The position numbers and the translations under genes are program-made. Of a DNA stretch of 49,093 nt, positions 20,569 through 29,337 are shown one piece after another. The DNA comes from a virus. The notes under the pieces are model-generated. The model ran no database searches. It saw only the letters and a program-made list of their open reading frames with translations, and was not told where the DNA came from. The stretch spans positions 1 through 49,093 of IMG/VR virus record IMGVR_UViG_3300044691_000182, one strand, 5' to 3'. Numbering within the stretch: the first letter of the stretch is position 1; every line of letters begins with the position of its first letter.

Positions 20569-22469
20569 TGGCCGGCGCAGGACTCATCTCGGACCAACAG
20601 AAAGCCGCGCTGCTCGCCGCAGCCGCCCAAGCCAAAGGCCCCGTCGGCGCCGGTCCGATCGACTTGCAGGGCATGGCCGCGCAGCGCATGCAGCAACCCG
20701 GTTTCCAAGGCGTTCCCCAACCCTCCCAGCCCGGCGCCGCTCCCGGCCTGATACCCCCAGCCGCTACGCTCCCGCCTCCCCCGCCGCCGACCACGCACGA
20801 CGTTGTTGTGATCAGCACCAAGAAGCTCAAGAGCGCGAAGGTGCTCGGCGTTCCGCCCGAAGAGTGGGGTATCGAGCGCGGCGCGCGTGACATCAAGACG
20901 TGCAATTACTGCTTTCATGACGTCGTGACCAAGACCGCTGGCCAGTTGATCGCGGAAGGTTTCGACGCCGATCAAATCAACGGCCTCACCGACTACACTG
21001 GCTTGACCGAAATCGAGACGCTGGAACGCGACACCGTTGCAGAGCATCTTTCGGGCGATTCGGCCGGTGGCGTGGCGAATGCCGCGGGACGCCTGGTCAA
21101 GATTACCGAGCACTACATTCGGATGGATTACGAGGGCAACGGGCGCCCATGTCTGTATCAGGTGGTGACCGGCGGCGATCAGGGCGAAATCCTGCGCAAG
21201 GACGGCAAAGATTGTATCACGCCGTTTGACGCGATTCCGTTCGCCGCGACCACACCGGTTCCGCAGACGCACCGCTTCTTTGGTCGCTCGATCGCAGACC
21301 TCGTGATGCCGGTGCAGCGCGAAAAGACCGCACTCAAACGTGGCGCCTTGGACAACATCTATTTGCGCAACAATGCGCGCGTCGAAGTCTCCGAAAAATT
21401 CGCCGGGCCGAATACGCTCGACGATCTTTTGGTCTCGCGGCCGGGCGGCGTAATCCGTACCATGCAGCCGGGCGGCATCAACTGGCAAGTCGTGCCGGAC
21501 GTTTCGTCGTCGGTCTTTCCAATGATGCAATACCTCGACGCGGAACTTGAGTCGCGCACGGGCGCCTCGAAGCAGTCGCAGGGCATTGACGCCAACGCGC
21601 TCCAAAATCAATCGGCGACAGCCGTTGCGCAGGTTTTTTCGTCCTCTCAGATGCGCATGAAGCTTGTCGCGCGCATCACGGCCGAAGGCGTTCGCGATAT
21701 CTTTTCGCTGCTGCACGCCACGATCCGCAAGCATGGCCAAGAGAAACAGACCGTCCAGCTTCGCAAGAAGTGGGTCGACGTCGATCCGCGCGGCTGGAAG
21801 GCCCGCAACGACATGACCATCAACGTCGGGCTTGGAACCGGCGGCAAGGCGCAGCAATTCGCGCAGACCATGGCCATTGGCAACGTCCAGAAGGAAATGA
21901 TTCAGGCCGGCAAAACGAACCTGGTCGGCGACGCGGAGCTTTACAACACGGCCGCCGAGCTCACCAAGATCATGGGCCACAAGAGCCCCGATCAGTTTTT
22001 CAAGAACCCGGAAGCCAAGAACCCCGACGGTTCCCTGGTCAATCCGCCGCCCCCGCCCCCGCCCGATCCGAAAGCCGCTGCCATCGCGGCAAAAGGCCAA
22101 GTTGATCAGCAAGCCGCGCAGACCAAGGCGCAACTCGACCAACAGAAAGCATCGCATCAGGCTCAGTTGGATCAGCAGAAAGCCGCAGCCGATCAGATGC
22201 ATCAGCAGATAGCGGCCGCAGTCGAACAAGCGACGGTCAAACTGAAAGCCACTCTTGACGCAAAATTGAAGATTTTGGACGCACATATCAAGGCAGCGTC
22301 CGCGGCGCAGACTGCGCAACATACGCAGGAAGCGCACCACGCCGACCTACATCACGAAGACCAAAGCCATCGAATGGACATGGCTCGCGGTGCGCTCGAC
22401 ATGATTGCGACCGCGCATACCCACGATACGGCACAAGAAGCCCAAACGGAGAAACACAAAGATGACTGA
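20568..22469 (+). CDS. Portal protein, C-terminal part (633 aa)
   Basis: ATG at 20568 sits in TAATG, overlapping the stop of the N-terminal part; the frame is -1 relative to it and open back to 20361. A glutamine/proline-rich leader (about 1-80) precedes the portal core (GVPPEEWGIERGARDIKTC, later FGRSIADLVMPVQREKTAL and QGIDANALQNQSA). After a poly-proline turn near 500 there is a long Gln/Ala/His-rich coiled coil, probably the barrel helix. Either two chains assemble together or a -1 frameshift fuses them; re-initiation at TAATG seems simplest. Confidence 0.78.
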   Translation: MAGAGLISDQQKAALLAAAAQAKGPVGAGPIDLQGMAAQRMQQPGFQGVPQPSQPGAAPGLIPPAATLPPPPPPTTHDVVVISTKKLKSAKVLGVPPEEWGIERGARDIKTCNYCFHDVVTKTAGQLIAEGFDADQINGLTDYTGLTEIETLERDTVAEHLSGDSAGGVANAAGRLVKITEHYIRMDYEGNGRPCLYQVVTGGDQGEILRKDGKDCITPFDAIPFAATTPVPQTHRFFGRSIADLVMPVQREKTALKRGALDNIYLRNNARVEVSEKFAGPNTLDDLLVSRPGGVIRTMQPGGINWQVVPDVSSSVFPMMQYLDAELESRTGASKQSQGIDANALQNQSATAVAQVFSSSQMRMKLVARITAEGVRDIFSLLHATIRKHGQEKQTVQLRKKWVDVDPRGWKARNDMTINVGLGTGGKAQQFAQTMAIGNVQKEMIQAGKTNLVGDAELYNTAAELTKIMGHKSPDQFFKNPEAKNPDGSLVNPPPPPPPDPKAAAIAAKGQVDQQAAQTKAQLDQQKASHQAQLDQQKAAADQMHQQIAAAVEQATVKLKATLDAKLKILDAHIKAASAAQTAQHTQEAHHADLHHEDQSHRMDMARGALDMIATAHTHDTAQEAQTEKHKDD

Positions 22470-22791
22470 TAGCGATCTCGCCCTTTTGCTGCGTTCCAAA
22501 AGCGCCCTCGTGCGCCTGTCCGACGCGGAAGTTCTTGAAGCCCTGAAATACCTCGAATCACTCGGCGCCGACTTTTCCAAGGTTGCCGTGCCAGTCGTGG
22601 CTCCCGTGGTTGCGCCCGCGCCCGTTCTGACACCCGTCACCGCACAGGCTGCTCAGATTGCACAGGTGCTTCCGCCCGCTCCCGCCGCCCCGGTGCCGCC
22701 CGCTCCCGCCGCGCCCTCGACCCTGGCCAGCCTCGAAGCCACGATCGAAAAGGACGTTGCGGCGTTCTTTCACCCCGCCGCGCCCAAGTAA
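22462..22791 (+). CDS. Hypothetical late protein with Pro/Ala linker (109 aa)
   Basis: ATG at 22462, eight bases inside the portal gene. A helical head (LALLLRSKSALVRLSDAEVL) is followed by a Val/Pro/Ala linker and a short amphipathic C-terminal helix. It may be a portal-associated or scaffold-assisting factor; unrecognised. Confidence 0.55.
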   Translation: MTDSDLALLLRSKSALVRLSDAEVLEALKYLESLGADFSKVAVPVVAPVVAPAPVLTPVTAQAAQIAQVLPPAPAAPVPPAPAAPSTLASLEATIEKDVAAFFHPAAPK

Positions 22792-22794
22792 CAC

Positions 22795-22983
22795 TTGAGC
22801 ACCGGCCTAACCAAGACGCGCGAAGAGATGCAGGGCCTTTCGGACCTGCATACTCTCGTGATGCGCTACGAAGACGGCGGCCGAACGGAAGTTTGGTCGA
22901 CGGTGAACAAGACGGTTCGCGTCCGCGGCGGCGCGAAACCGGCTGAAATTCGGGCCGCGTTTGAAAGCACGCCCACGCCATGA
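22795..22983 (+). CDS. Small hypothetical protein (62 aa)
   Basis: TTG start at 22795, three bases after the previous stop. Compact alpha/beta sequence (LHTLVMRYEDGGRTEVWSTV). The rare start codon lowers confidence, but overlap with the next ATG supports it. Family not recognised. Confidence 0.45.
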   Translation: MSTGLTKTREEMQGLSDLHTLVMRYEDGGRTEVWSTVNKTVRVRGGAKPAEIRAAFESTPTP

Positions 22984-23201
22984 ACAACTGTTGCTGTTCC
23001 TCGCCAGACTGCCGCATGAACGGATGCGCCCAACATCGCGCCAATCGAATGACCATGGGACAATCAATCGTGCAGCACGGCTGCGTTTGTCCGGCTGGTG
23101 CCGAAAAGACGTGTCAGGGCCTTTCGTGCCCGCGTCGCAATCCGTTCGCGCCCGGCGGTCCGTCGCTTAGTGACAATGCCACGTATCAGGGGCCATGCTG
23201 A
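22980..23201 (+). CDS. Cysteine-rich small protein (73 aa)
   Basis: ATG overlaps the previous stop. Eleven cysteines, many in the first 15 residues (NNCCCSSPDCRMNGC) and CVCPAG later, suggest zinc or iron-sulphur binding. Short proteins of this composition occur in other phages near the portal; role unknown. Confidence 0.52.
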   Translation: MNNCCCSSPDCRMNGCAQHRANRMTMGQSIVQHGCVCPAGAEKTCQGLSCPRRNPFAPGGPSLSDNATYQGPC

Positions 23202-23500
23202 TGACCAATCTCGACAACCTTACCCGCGACACCGGCCGCGCCGTCCGAGCTCGCCAGTTGCTTGAAGACGAAATGCTGGTCGACGGCTTCAAGGTGCTTG
23301 AAGACGCGTATACGCTCGGCTGGCGAAGCTCCAAGCCCAGCGACACCGCCGGACGCGAAAAGCTGTTCTTGGCCATCAACATTATCGGCATCGTTCGCGA
23401 GCATCTGCAATTGGCCGTGACCAATGGCAAAATAGCCGAAGTCGAATTGAAAGAAATTGCCCAAGCCGCCGAGCGCAAGAAGCGCTTTGGCGTGTTCTAG
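23195..23500 (+). CDS. Conserved helical phage protein (101 aa)
   Basis: ATG at 23195 (an alternative at 23201). Entirely helical: RARQLLEDEMLVDGFKVLED, then a DTAGREKLFLAINIIGIVRE helix and a basic tail. Helical proteins of this pattern are common between portal and capsid genes of podoviruses and siphoviruses; exact role unknown. Confidence 0.62.
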   Translation: MLMTNLDNLTRDTGRAVRARQLLEDEMLVDGFKVLEDAYTLGWRSSKPSDTAGREKLFLAINIIGIVREHLQLAVTNGKIAEVELKEIAQAAERKKRFGVF

Positions 23501-23520
23501 CCCGGCCCGGCCCCGAGACG

Positions 23521-23566
23521 CATTATATAATTGTTGACATACACCGTTCACTGTGCTTGTCAACGT
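23521..23566. promoter_or_regulatory. Late palindromic operator/promoter, copy 1
   Basis: GTTGACATACA and TGTGCTTGTCAAC form an inverted repeat (GTTGACA/TGTCAAC arms) within 23533-23564. On the plus strand TTGACA (23534-23539) is followed after 16 nt by CTTGTC; on the minus strand TTGACA is followed by TATGTC. With the flanking CATTATAT it matches 29273-29317 at all but a few positions. Confidence 0.65.
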
Positions 23567-23579
23567 TGGAGACGACCAT

Positions 23580-23861
23580 ATGCAGTATGTTGGCGTAGGT
23601 AGAATTGGCGTAACGCAGAGTGTCGCCTTTAGCGCGACGCCGGGCGCCGTGACGAATGGCGTCTCGATTGGCGTCACCAAGGTCCGCATCCTGGTCACCG
23701 CCGACGCCTTTGTGACGACCGACGGCACCACGCCGAGCGCAACGAATGGCGCATATGTTCCCGGCCTCTCGCCCGAGTATTTCACCGTGACGCAGGGCCA
23801 GAAGCCGGCCGCCGTGGAAGTTACCGCTTCCGGCACGATGTACGTCAACGAGATTTCGTAA
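23580..23861 (+). CDS. Beta-rich virion-type protein (93 aa)
   Basis: ATG at 23580, 16 bases after the palindrome. A small all-beta protein (VRILVTADAFVTTDGTTPS, later YFTVTQGQKPAAVEV), typical of capsid decoration or fibre-base proteins. First of four consecutive beta-rich genes. Assignment by composition only. Confidence 0.58.
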   Translation: MQYVGVGRIGVTQSVAFSATPGAVTNGVSIGVTKVRILVTADAFVTTDGTTPSATNGAYVPGLSPEYFTVTQGQKPAAVEVTASGTMYVNEIS

Positions 23862-24217
23862 TGCTCGGGCGGCTCGGAGCGCGCGGAGGGTTCGGCCGCC
23901 TCGGGATCGTTGGTGGACTTTCCGCCGGAATCAGTCTTTCCAGCGCGACAATAGCCAGTTCCGCAGCCATCGGCGCGACCGTCGGCACATTCTCCGTCCA
24001 CGGCGCATCCGGTACATTCACCTATTCGTTGACCAGCAATCCCGGCACTTTGTTTTCAGTGAGTGGCACATCGCTCCAAGTCGCGGCCGCGCTCAGCGCT
24101 GGCGTTCACGCGATCACCGTGCAGGCGACCAACGGCACGAAAACCATATCAACTCCGTTCCTGATCGTCGTGACCAATAGCGGATTCGTTCCAACCTTCT
24201 ACTTTTTAGGATTCTAA
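23861..24217 (+). CDS. Ig/cadherin-like virion surface protein (118 aa)
   Basis: ATG overlaps the previous stop. After a glycine/arginine-rich head, the sequence repeats a cadherin-like pattern (GTFSVHGASGTFTYSLTSNP, then FSVSGTSLQVAAALSAGVH). Such Ig-like domains on phage heads or tails bind cell-surface sugars weakly. Attachment to the virion is inferred. Confidence 0.6.
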   Translation: MLGRLGARGGFGRLGIVGGLSAGISLSSATIASSAAIGATVGTFSVHGASGTFTYSLTSNPGTLFSVSGTSLQVAAALSAGVHAITVQATNGTKTISTPFLIVVTNSGFVPTFYFLGF

Positions 24218-24221
24218 AAAC

Positions 24222-25019
24222 ATGAGCAACGCGACGACTGTCACTCTTACCGCAGGCGTTCCGACGGCGCCGAGTGGCACCGTTTCGACGCTGGATAATC
24301 TAATCGGCATTGCAGGCACGCCTTCGGCGCAGGTGCAATCGGTGCAGGGCGTAGCGGGCGGCACGGCCGTTCCGGTGTCGATCGCATCGCTCCCGTCTGC
24401 GGCCGTGACCAACGCAGGCACGTTTGCCGTACAGGTTACAGCGGCGACGCCCGCCGGCACGAACGTCATTGGTCATGTGATCGTGGATACGGCCCCCACC
24501 ACTGCTGTCACGCTTGCCACGGCCCCCGCGCTTGTGGCGGGCTCGGCAATCATCGGCAAGGTCGGCATTGATCAGACCACGCCGGGAACGACTAATGGTG
24601 TCGCGATCAATGCGGCGCTGCCGGCCGGAACGAATGCGATCGGGTCGGTTACGATTTCCAACGCGAACGCGAACGGTCGCGCCCTTCCCGCGTCGAGCGC
24701 GCCCGTCGTTCTCAACTCTCAGACCTACAAGGCCGTGGCGGCGTCCGCTACCGCGACCCTATTCGGTACGACCGGCGCGTCCGGCGACTATCTCGACGGC
24801 GTTCTGATCATCCCAGCGACCGCTGCGGCTGGCGTGGTGTCGATCACGGATGGCTCGGGTTCGGCTATTACGATCTTTGCCGGCGGCGGTACCACAGCCC
24901 TTCCGACCCTGGCACCGTTCTATGTTCCGATCGGTGCCGTATCGAGCGGCGGCGCGGGCGGCTGGAAAGTCACCACTGGCGCAAATGTCTCAGTCATCGG
25001 CGTTGGAAACTTCACGTAA
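24222..25019 (+). CDS. Repeat-containing beta-rich virion protein (265 aa)
   Basis: ATG at 24222. Repeats of the form AGTN-x-IG-x-V-x-I occur (TNVIGHVIVDT, SAIIGKVGIDQT, TNAIGSVTISN), giving a stacked beta arrangement, followed by a more globular C-terminus. Proteins like this are found among decoration and fibre proteins. Function otherwise unknown. Confidence 0.6.
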   Translation: MSNATTVTLTAGVPTAPSGTVSTLDNLIGIAGTPSAQVQSVQGVAGGTAVPVSIASLPSAAVTNAGTFAVQVTAATPAGTNVIGHVIVDTAPTTAVTLATAPALVAGSAIIGKVGIDQTTPGTTNGVAINAALPAGTNAIGSVTISNANANGRALPASSAPVVLNSQTYKAVAASATATLFGTTGASGDYLDGVLIIPATAAAGVVSITDGSGSAITIFAGGGTTALPTLAPFYVPIGAVSSGGAGGWKVTTGANVSVIGVGNFT

Positions 25020-25684
25020 TGTTGCGCCGGGTTAGACGATTTACGAACGTCGCTGCAATGGGGAAGGCTGCCGGCGGGGGAACTCTAGCAGCAAGCTTTC
25101 GCGGTGCCGCAAGCGCAGATAACAACGCGACCACCCGCATTTTTAGCATTGACTTGGGGCCGGCCACATCGGATCGGCTGATCGTCGCCGCCGTTGGTAT
25201 TCAAGCTTCTGGCTTGTCAAGTAGTATCGTAATTGCAGGAACTACCATAACGACCCCGGATGTTTCAGGAAGTAACGGCGGGGCAAATTCTCTTTCCTTC
25301 TATAGTTCGCTCATACCTGCGGGCTCTGGCGTCCAGACAATTACCGTCAATGGTGTAACGATTTTTGAAGAGGTTGGTATCTCCGTTTGGGCATGCACCG
25401 GTCTATCTTCAAATACGGTGAAAAATAGCAACTACCAATCAAATTCACTCCTTTCAATCAACGTTTCTGCTGGGGATTTTCTGTTCGCCATGGATGCAAG
25501 CGCATCGGCGACGACCACTTTTTCAGGGTCGACACAAACTCCCACGGCATCGCATGTCGTGGACTCTGTTAACCCAAACTATAATTCCGCAGATTGGATT
25601 TCCATCGCTGCGACGAATGCTGCGTTCAGTGTTGTCGGCACCGCCGTACAGACAACGGGCCTTATAGCTGCGACGTACCGATGA
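25019..25684 (+). CDS. Beta-rich virion-associated protein (221 aa)
   Basis: ATG overlaps the upstream stop. Jelly-roll-like alternation of strands (TRIFSIDLGPATSDRLIVAA, later ISVWACTGLSSNTV), Ser/Thr/Asn-rich, no catalytic motif. It resembles phage proteins that accompany tailspikes. Overlaps the start of the 914-aa gene. Confidence 0.58.
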   Translation: MLRRVRRFTNVAAMGKAAGGGTLAASFRGAASADNNATTRIFSIDLGPATSDRLIVAAVGIQASGLSSSIVIAGTTITTPDVSGSNGGANSLSFYSSLIPAGSGVQTITVNGVTIFEEVGISVWACTGLSSNTVKNSNYQSNSLLSINVSAGDFLFAMDASASATTTFSGSTQTPTASHVVDSVNPNYNSADWISIAATNAAFSVVGTAVQTTGLIAATYR

Positions 25685-28425
25685 CCGTAGGACTTTTGTC
25701 TTTCGCTTCGTTTTCGTTAACTGGAACGTCAGTCGTCGGCGGTTTTGGTCCCAACGCATTCGTCTACATGAATTTCGCCAAGCAGGCATCTAGCCTGTCA
25801 GGTGGGACAGCAGCGTGGCCCGGCATATTGTCGGCGGACGGATATCCGACATCCGCTCCGTCTTCTACCCTGTCCGGAAATTACTCGCTGCCTATCGAGT
25901 ACTTTGGACGGCATCGTCTGTCGTTTTCTGGCCAAGGCAGCTTTGCCTTGTCGGGACCTCCGATCATCATCTATAGCGGTGGCGCTTCGGTCAACGGAAT
26001 CGGTACGCCGACCGGCAGCGTAGCTTTCGGAATTGCGATCCTTGGGCAATCGAACCCGAATGTAGAATTTGCTTTCGGTGCGCTGATTGCCAGCGTAACA
26101 AACAATGGCTCTGGTTTGGTTCGTCTGACGGGATCGATCGCGCTTGCGTTCGTGAATGTGGTCAATGGCAACGTCGTTCAGATCAACAACGTTGCCAATC
26201 TAACCGGCCAGTTTGTTGTCGCGAACCAGACAAACACCACGATCGATCTCGTAGGATCGACCTTCTCTGCATCAATGGTGCCTGCCACGGGTGGTCCCGG
26301 CCCCCAAGCAGAAGCCATTCTTTCGATGGACTCTGTAACGTTCCAGTTTCCGACAATTGGACCGTATGCATCGATGAGCAATCTTATCCAATGCATGAAG
26401 TCTGATATCGATGGCACAAACCCATTCGGACTTCAAAATGGTTACCAGTGCAATGCTGATCTTGTTGCGCAGATCAAGCAACTAAATCCAAAATATCTCA
26501 GGCTGATGGAATCAAGCGCTGTCATCAACAGCACGGAGACTAACTACACTTACCGACCGAAGGTAACGAACTTCTCGAACGCATCATCTAATGAGAAATG
26601 GTATCCCGATTATTGGGTTGGGGCACTCACCAACGGCGGTTCAAGTGCCTTCACCTGCTCAAATCCGACAGCTTCCGGCAGCGGAGCCTATGTTGATGGC
26701 GAAGTCGTTCAAGGGCAATTGAACGCCGCCAATACCAATGTAAACCCGACGATAAATGTCAACAGTCGCGGCGCTGCTCCGATCTTCGATCAGAATGCCA
26801 CGTTGCAGAACCTTGTGATCTCAGGGTCTCCGACAACGGGCGACGTGATCTCGATTACGTTCACTGGATCATATATCAGCGGCAGCCCGCATGTTCTCCA
26901 TTACACGGTATTGAGCAGCGATAATTCGCTGAACGCTCTCGGGATCAGCCTCACGACTGCGATCGACAATGACACGACGCTTGCTGCGGCGGGGATCACT
27001 GCCACTTGGTCAACGAATCAAGTAGTCGGAACAATCCTCTACAATGTGAATGCCGGATCAGGAACGACGTTCAGCGTATCGGTTAGTGGTGCCGCGACCG
27101 AAACTATCACTCTCGGTAGGTTTGCGGTCGGCGCGCTTGCGACAAGCCAACTCGTGACGCTGACTTATAGTGCCGTCCTTGGCGGTTGGATATTAGCTAC
27201 CCCACCGATTAGTTTGCAAGGCGGCGGCCTGAACGGTGGCATGCCGACCGAGACGATGTGTGAGCTTTGCAACCGCGCCAACGTCGGGCTGTGGGTGAAT
27301 ATTCCGCTGCTCTACACCAACACTTCTGTCACGTCTCTCATTTCGAACGTCGTGACCAATCTTAACGCTTCACTCCCTCTCAGCGTAGAATATTCCAACG
27401 AAGTCTGGAATTTCTCACAGGGTCTTACTTTCGTGACCCAAAATATGGGTCTTGCGCTGGGCTTTCCAGCCGACTCTCTGCGATCCATTTACGGTTTCTA
27501 CGCTCTGCGGGTTCGCCAGTTCATGCAAACCGTGGCGAGCACATGGACAGGAGTAGGGCGAAGCCGGTCACTGCTGAACTGCGCGATGTTGAGCCAAGCG
27601 GCAGGCAATACGTCGCTCAACAACACATACCGTTTTCAGGGCACAGACCTAACTACCACGAACGCTTTCTATGCCGCCAAGGGCGGCCCCGGCGCGACGG
27701 CGGGTACGACATACACCAGCGTCGGAAGCCGCCCGATTGATTTTTGTGACTCCGTTGGATACGCAACGTATTGGTATGGCGCGTGCTTTGGGCAAGGTGC
27801 ATCGGAGTGGACCGGGACGCTTAGTAACTTCGCGGCTGCCTTGCAGGCGGGTGCCGACTATGCAAGCGGAAATACGACATCAATGGCGAATGCCCTCACT
27901 GCCGTCTTCAACGACGTTGTGTCTGGAACACTGGGAACCGGCAATGATGCTTCTCAGACGATTAATGCACTGATTTCCGAAGCGGCAGGCTGGTACACGA
28001 TTATCTCGGGATACGACTCAGCAAGATCGGGACTAAGTTTGTCGCCGCTCAATACGGTGCTCTATGAAGGTGGCAATCAAGTCAGCTTCCAAGTCGGCGC
28101 TCAAGGCTTCACGACCTCACCGGCCCCCTTGGCCACGCAATTTGGCAACAACGGTTGGAATACGACCCCTTACGGCGCGAGCAACACCATCGTCGCGCAG
28201 CAAATTCTTAATCTATGGTTTGCCTTCTTGAATAGCAGCGTTGGCGGGAGCGCGCTGACGACCCTCTACAACGGGATACTGGCGCAAAATCCGGGTCGTA
28301 AAGTGAGCCCCGCGCAGTTCCAGTACGAGGGTCCAGCGCTATGGTCGCTCTTTCCGGGCGATCCGTCCACGACGCCGTTTCAAACCTATAACGCAATTCA
28401 GGCGTTCAACTCGGTGGCGCATTAG
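25681..28425 (+). CDS. Large glycosidase-like virion protein (914 aa)
   Basis: ATG at 25681 overlaps the previous stop (ATGA). An N-terminal anchor (about 1-130) is followed by an FCCH-like beta domain (about 135-205: VTNNGSGLVRLTG through TIDLVGSTF), a linker domain, and from about 540 a TIM-barrel-like part with LSVEYSNEVWN near residue 569 and YEGGNQVSF later. The EYSNE-W signature with flanking NIPLLYTN resembles putative glycoside hydrolases of environmental bacteria, with the Glu as candidate catalytic residue. A role in cutting host surface polysaccharide is inferred. Confidence 0.65.
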   Translation: MTVGLLSFASFSLTGTSVVGGFGPNAFVYMNFAKQASSLSGGTAAWPGILSADGYPTSAPSSTLSGNYSLPIEYFGRHRLSFSGQGSFALSGPPIIIYSGGASVNGIGTPTGSVAFGIAILGQSNPNVEFAFGALIASVTNNGSGLVRLTGSIALAFVNVVNGNVVQINNVANLTGQFVVANQTNTTIDLVGSTFSASMVPATGGPGPQAEAILSMDSVTFQFPTIGPYASMSNLIQCMKSDIDGTNPFGLQNGYQCNADLVAQIKQLNPKYLRLMESSAVINSTETNYTYRPKVTNFSNASSNEKWYPDYWVGALTNGGSSAFTCSNPTASGSGAYVDGEVVQGQLNAANTNVNPTINVNSRGAAPIFDQNATLQNLVISGSPTTGDVISITFTGSYISGSPHVLHYTVLSSDNSLNALGISLTTAIDNDTTLAAAGITATWSTNQVVGTILYNVNAGSGTTFSVSVSGAATETITLGRFAVGALATSQLVTLTYSAVLGGWILATPPISLQGGGLNGGMPTETMCELCNRANVGLWVNIPLLYTNTSVTSLISNVVTNLNASLPLSVEYSNEVWNFSQGLTFVTQNMGLALGFPADSLRSIYGFYALRVRQFMQTVASTWTGVGRSRSLLNCAMLSQAAGNTSLNNTYRFQGTDLTTTNAFYAAKGGPGATAGTTYTSVGSRPIDFCDSVGYATYWYGACFGQGASEWTGTLSNFAAALQAGADYASGNTTSMANALTAVFNDVVSGTLGTGNDASQTINALISEAAGWYTIISGYDSARSGLSLSPLNTVLYEGGNQVSFQVGAQGFTTSPAPLATQFGNNGWNTTPYGASNTIVAQQILNLWFAFLNSSVGGSALTTLYNGILAQNPGRKVSPAQFQYEGPALWSLFPGDPSTTPFQTYNAIQAFNSVAH

Positions 28426-29204
28426 GCCTCCGAAGGCACCTTCATATGGCTGGGGCGCGGTTGTAGTTCTTTTTCGACCACGATCATTCCCTGATAAAAG
28501 TGCAGGCCGCTAATCTCACGATGAGCGTTGGGCACGCTTGGCGATCGATCGTGGAAGTCAGCGTTCATGTCGTCGGCAATGTTCTTTGCAACTTCGATGA
28601 AGTTGGTCTTTCGCCTGAAACCACCACCATAATATCCGCGGGCGTAAGCGGTGGTGGTGTCCTCGCAAATATAGACACCCTTGTCCGCCAGAAGCGGGAA
28701 CAGCGCTTGGAAGCTGGCGCGCTGGTGTGATGCAACATGGCTACCGTCATCGATCACTACGTCAACGCCGCCTATCTCGGCAACGACACCCTGCAAAAAA
28801 GTGGTGTCGGCCTGAGAGCCGATACGAACATGGCCGGCAATGCCGTCGTACTTCTGGCACGCCGGATCGATATCGACCCCGAAGATTGTCGCAGCGTCCC
28901 CGAAGTAAGTGCGCCAGAGGTGCAGGGAGCCGCCACGATAAACGCCTAGTTCAAGGATTCGAACAGGTGTGTTTCGGAATCGAGACAGGTGGCGATCGTA
29001 CTTATCGAGATAGCCGCGCCATTTGTGGACCGTCGATCCTTGGTTGCCGTAGAAGGCCTTATGCATCGGCGTGGCGCGCTTTTCGCAATCTGGGATATCG
29101 GCAGGATCGATTGCGAATGGAGCGATGTCGGGACCGCTAAACTTGATGCCGACTTTGGCGGCGTAACCCTGAAAACGCATGATGAGATCGTCAGAAAACG
29201 GCAT
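28422..29204 (-). CDS. Class I SAM-dependent methyltransferase (260 aa)
   Basis: Rossmann motif I is ILELGVYRGGSLHLW (about 93-107), with VDIDP as motif II and DVVIDDGSHVASHQ as the motif IV region, a layout of the macrocin/MycE O-methyltransferase group that methylates sugar hydroxyls. It is read leftwards against all its neighbours and converges with the large glycosidase-like gene (stops overlap). It may methylate a host or virion glycan, or a small molecule. It looks like an independently acquired gene. The divergent palindrome at 29273-29317 could supply its promoter. Confidence 0.75.
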   Translation of the reverse strand: MPFSDDLIMRFQGYAAKVGIKFSGPDIAPFAIDPADIPDCEKRATPMHKAFYGNQGSTVHKWRGYLDKYDRHLSRFRNTPVRILELGVYRGGSLHLWRTYFGDAATIFGVDIDPACQKYDGIAGHVRIGSQADTTFLQGVVAEIGGVDVVIDDGSHVASHQRASFQALFPLLADKGVYICEDTTTAYARGYYGGGFRRKTNFIEVAKNIADDMNADFHDRSPSVPNAHREISGLHFYQGMIVVEKELQPRPSHMKVPSEA

Positions 29205-29272
29205 TCGAAGCTCCAGTTTTACAAGGTCTTCACGCTACCCCACGTTGTCCCTCCCAACAACCCCACAAATCA

Positions 29273-29317
29273 CATTATATTTTTGTTGACATACAGCGTT
29301 CACTGTGCATGTCAACG
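29273..29317. promoter_or_regulatory. Late palindromic operator/promoter, copy 2
   Basis: GTTGACATACAG (29285-29296) and CTGTGCATGTCAAC (29303-29316) are near-perfect inverted repeats. The plus strand has TTGACA-16-CATGTC toward the scaffold gene; the minus strand has TTGACA-16-TATGTC, plus TATAAT further on, toward the methyltransferase. It looks like a shared, bidirectional control site. Confidence 0.7.
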
Positions 29318-29337
29318 CCATTTTTATGGGACCATTT

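Noticed and set aside
20487-22340. A 617-codon leftward open frame antisense to the portal gene
   Set aside because: High-GC codon bias of the portal gene leaves the antisense frame open; the product is Arg/Leu/Val-rich with no motif, ribosome site or promoter.
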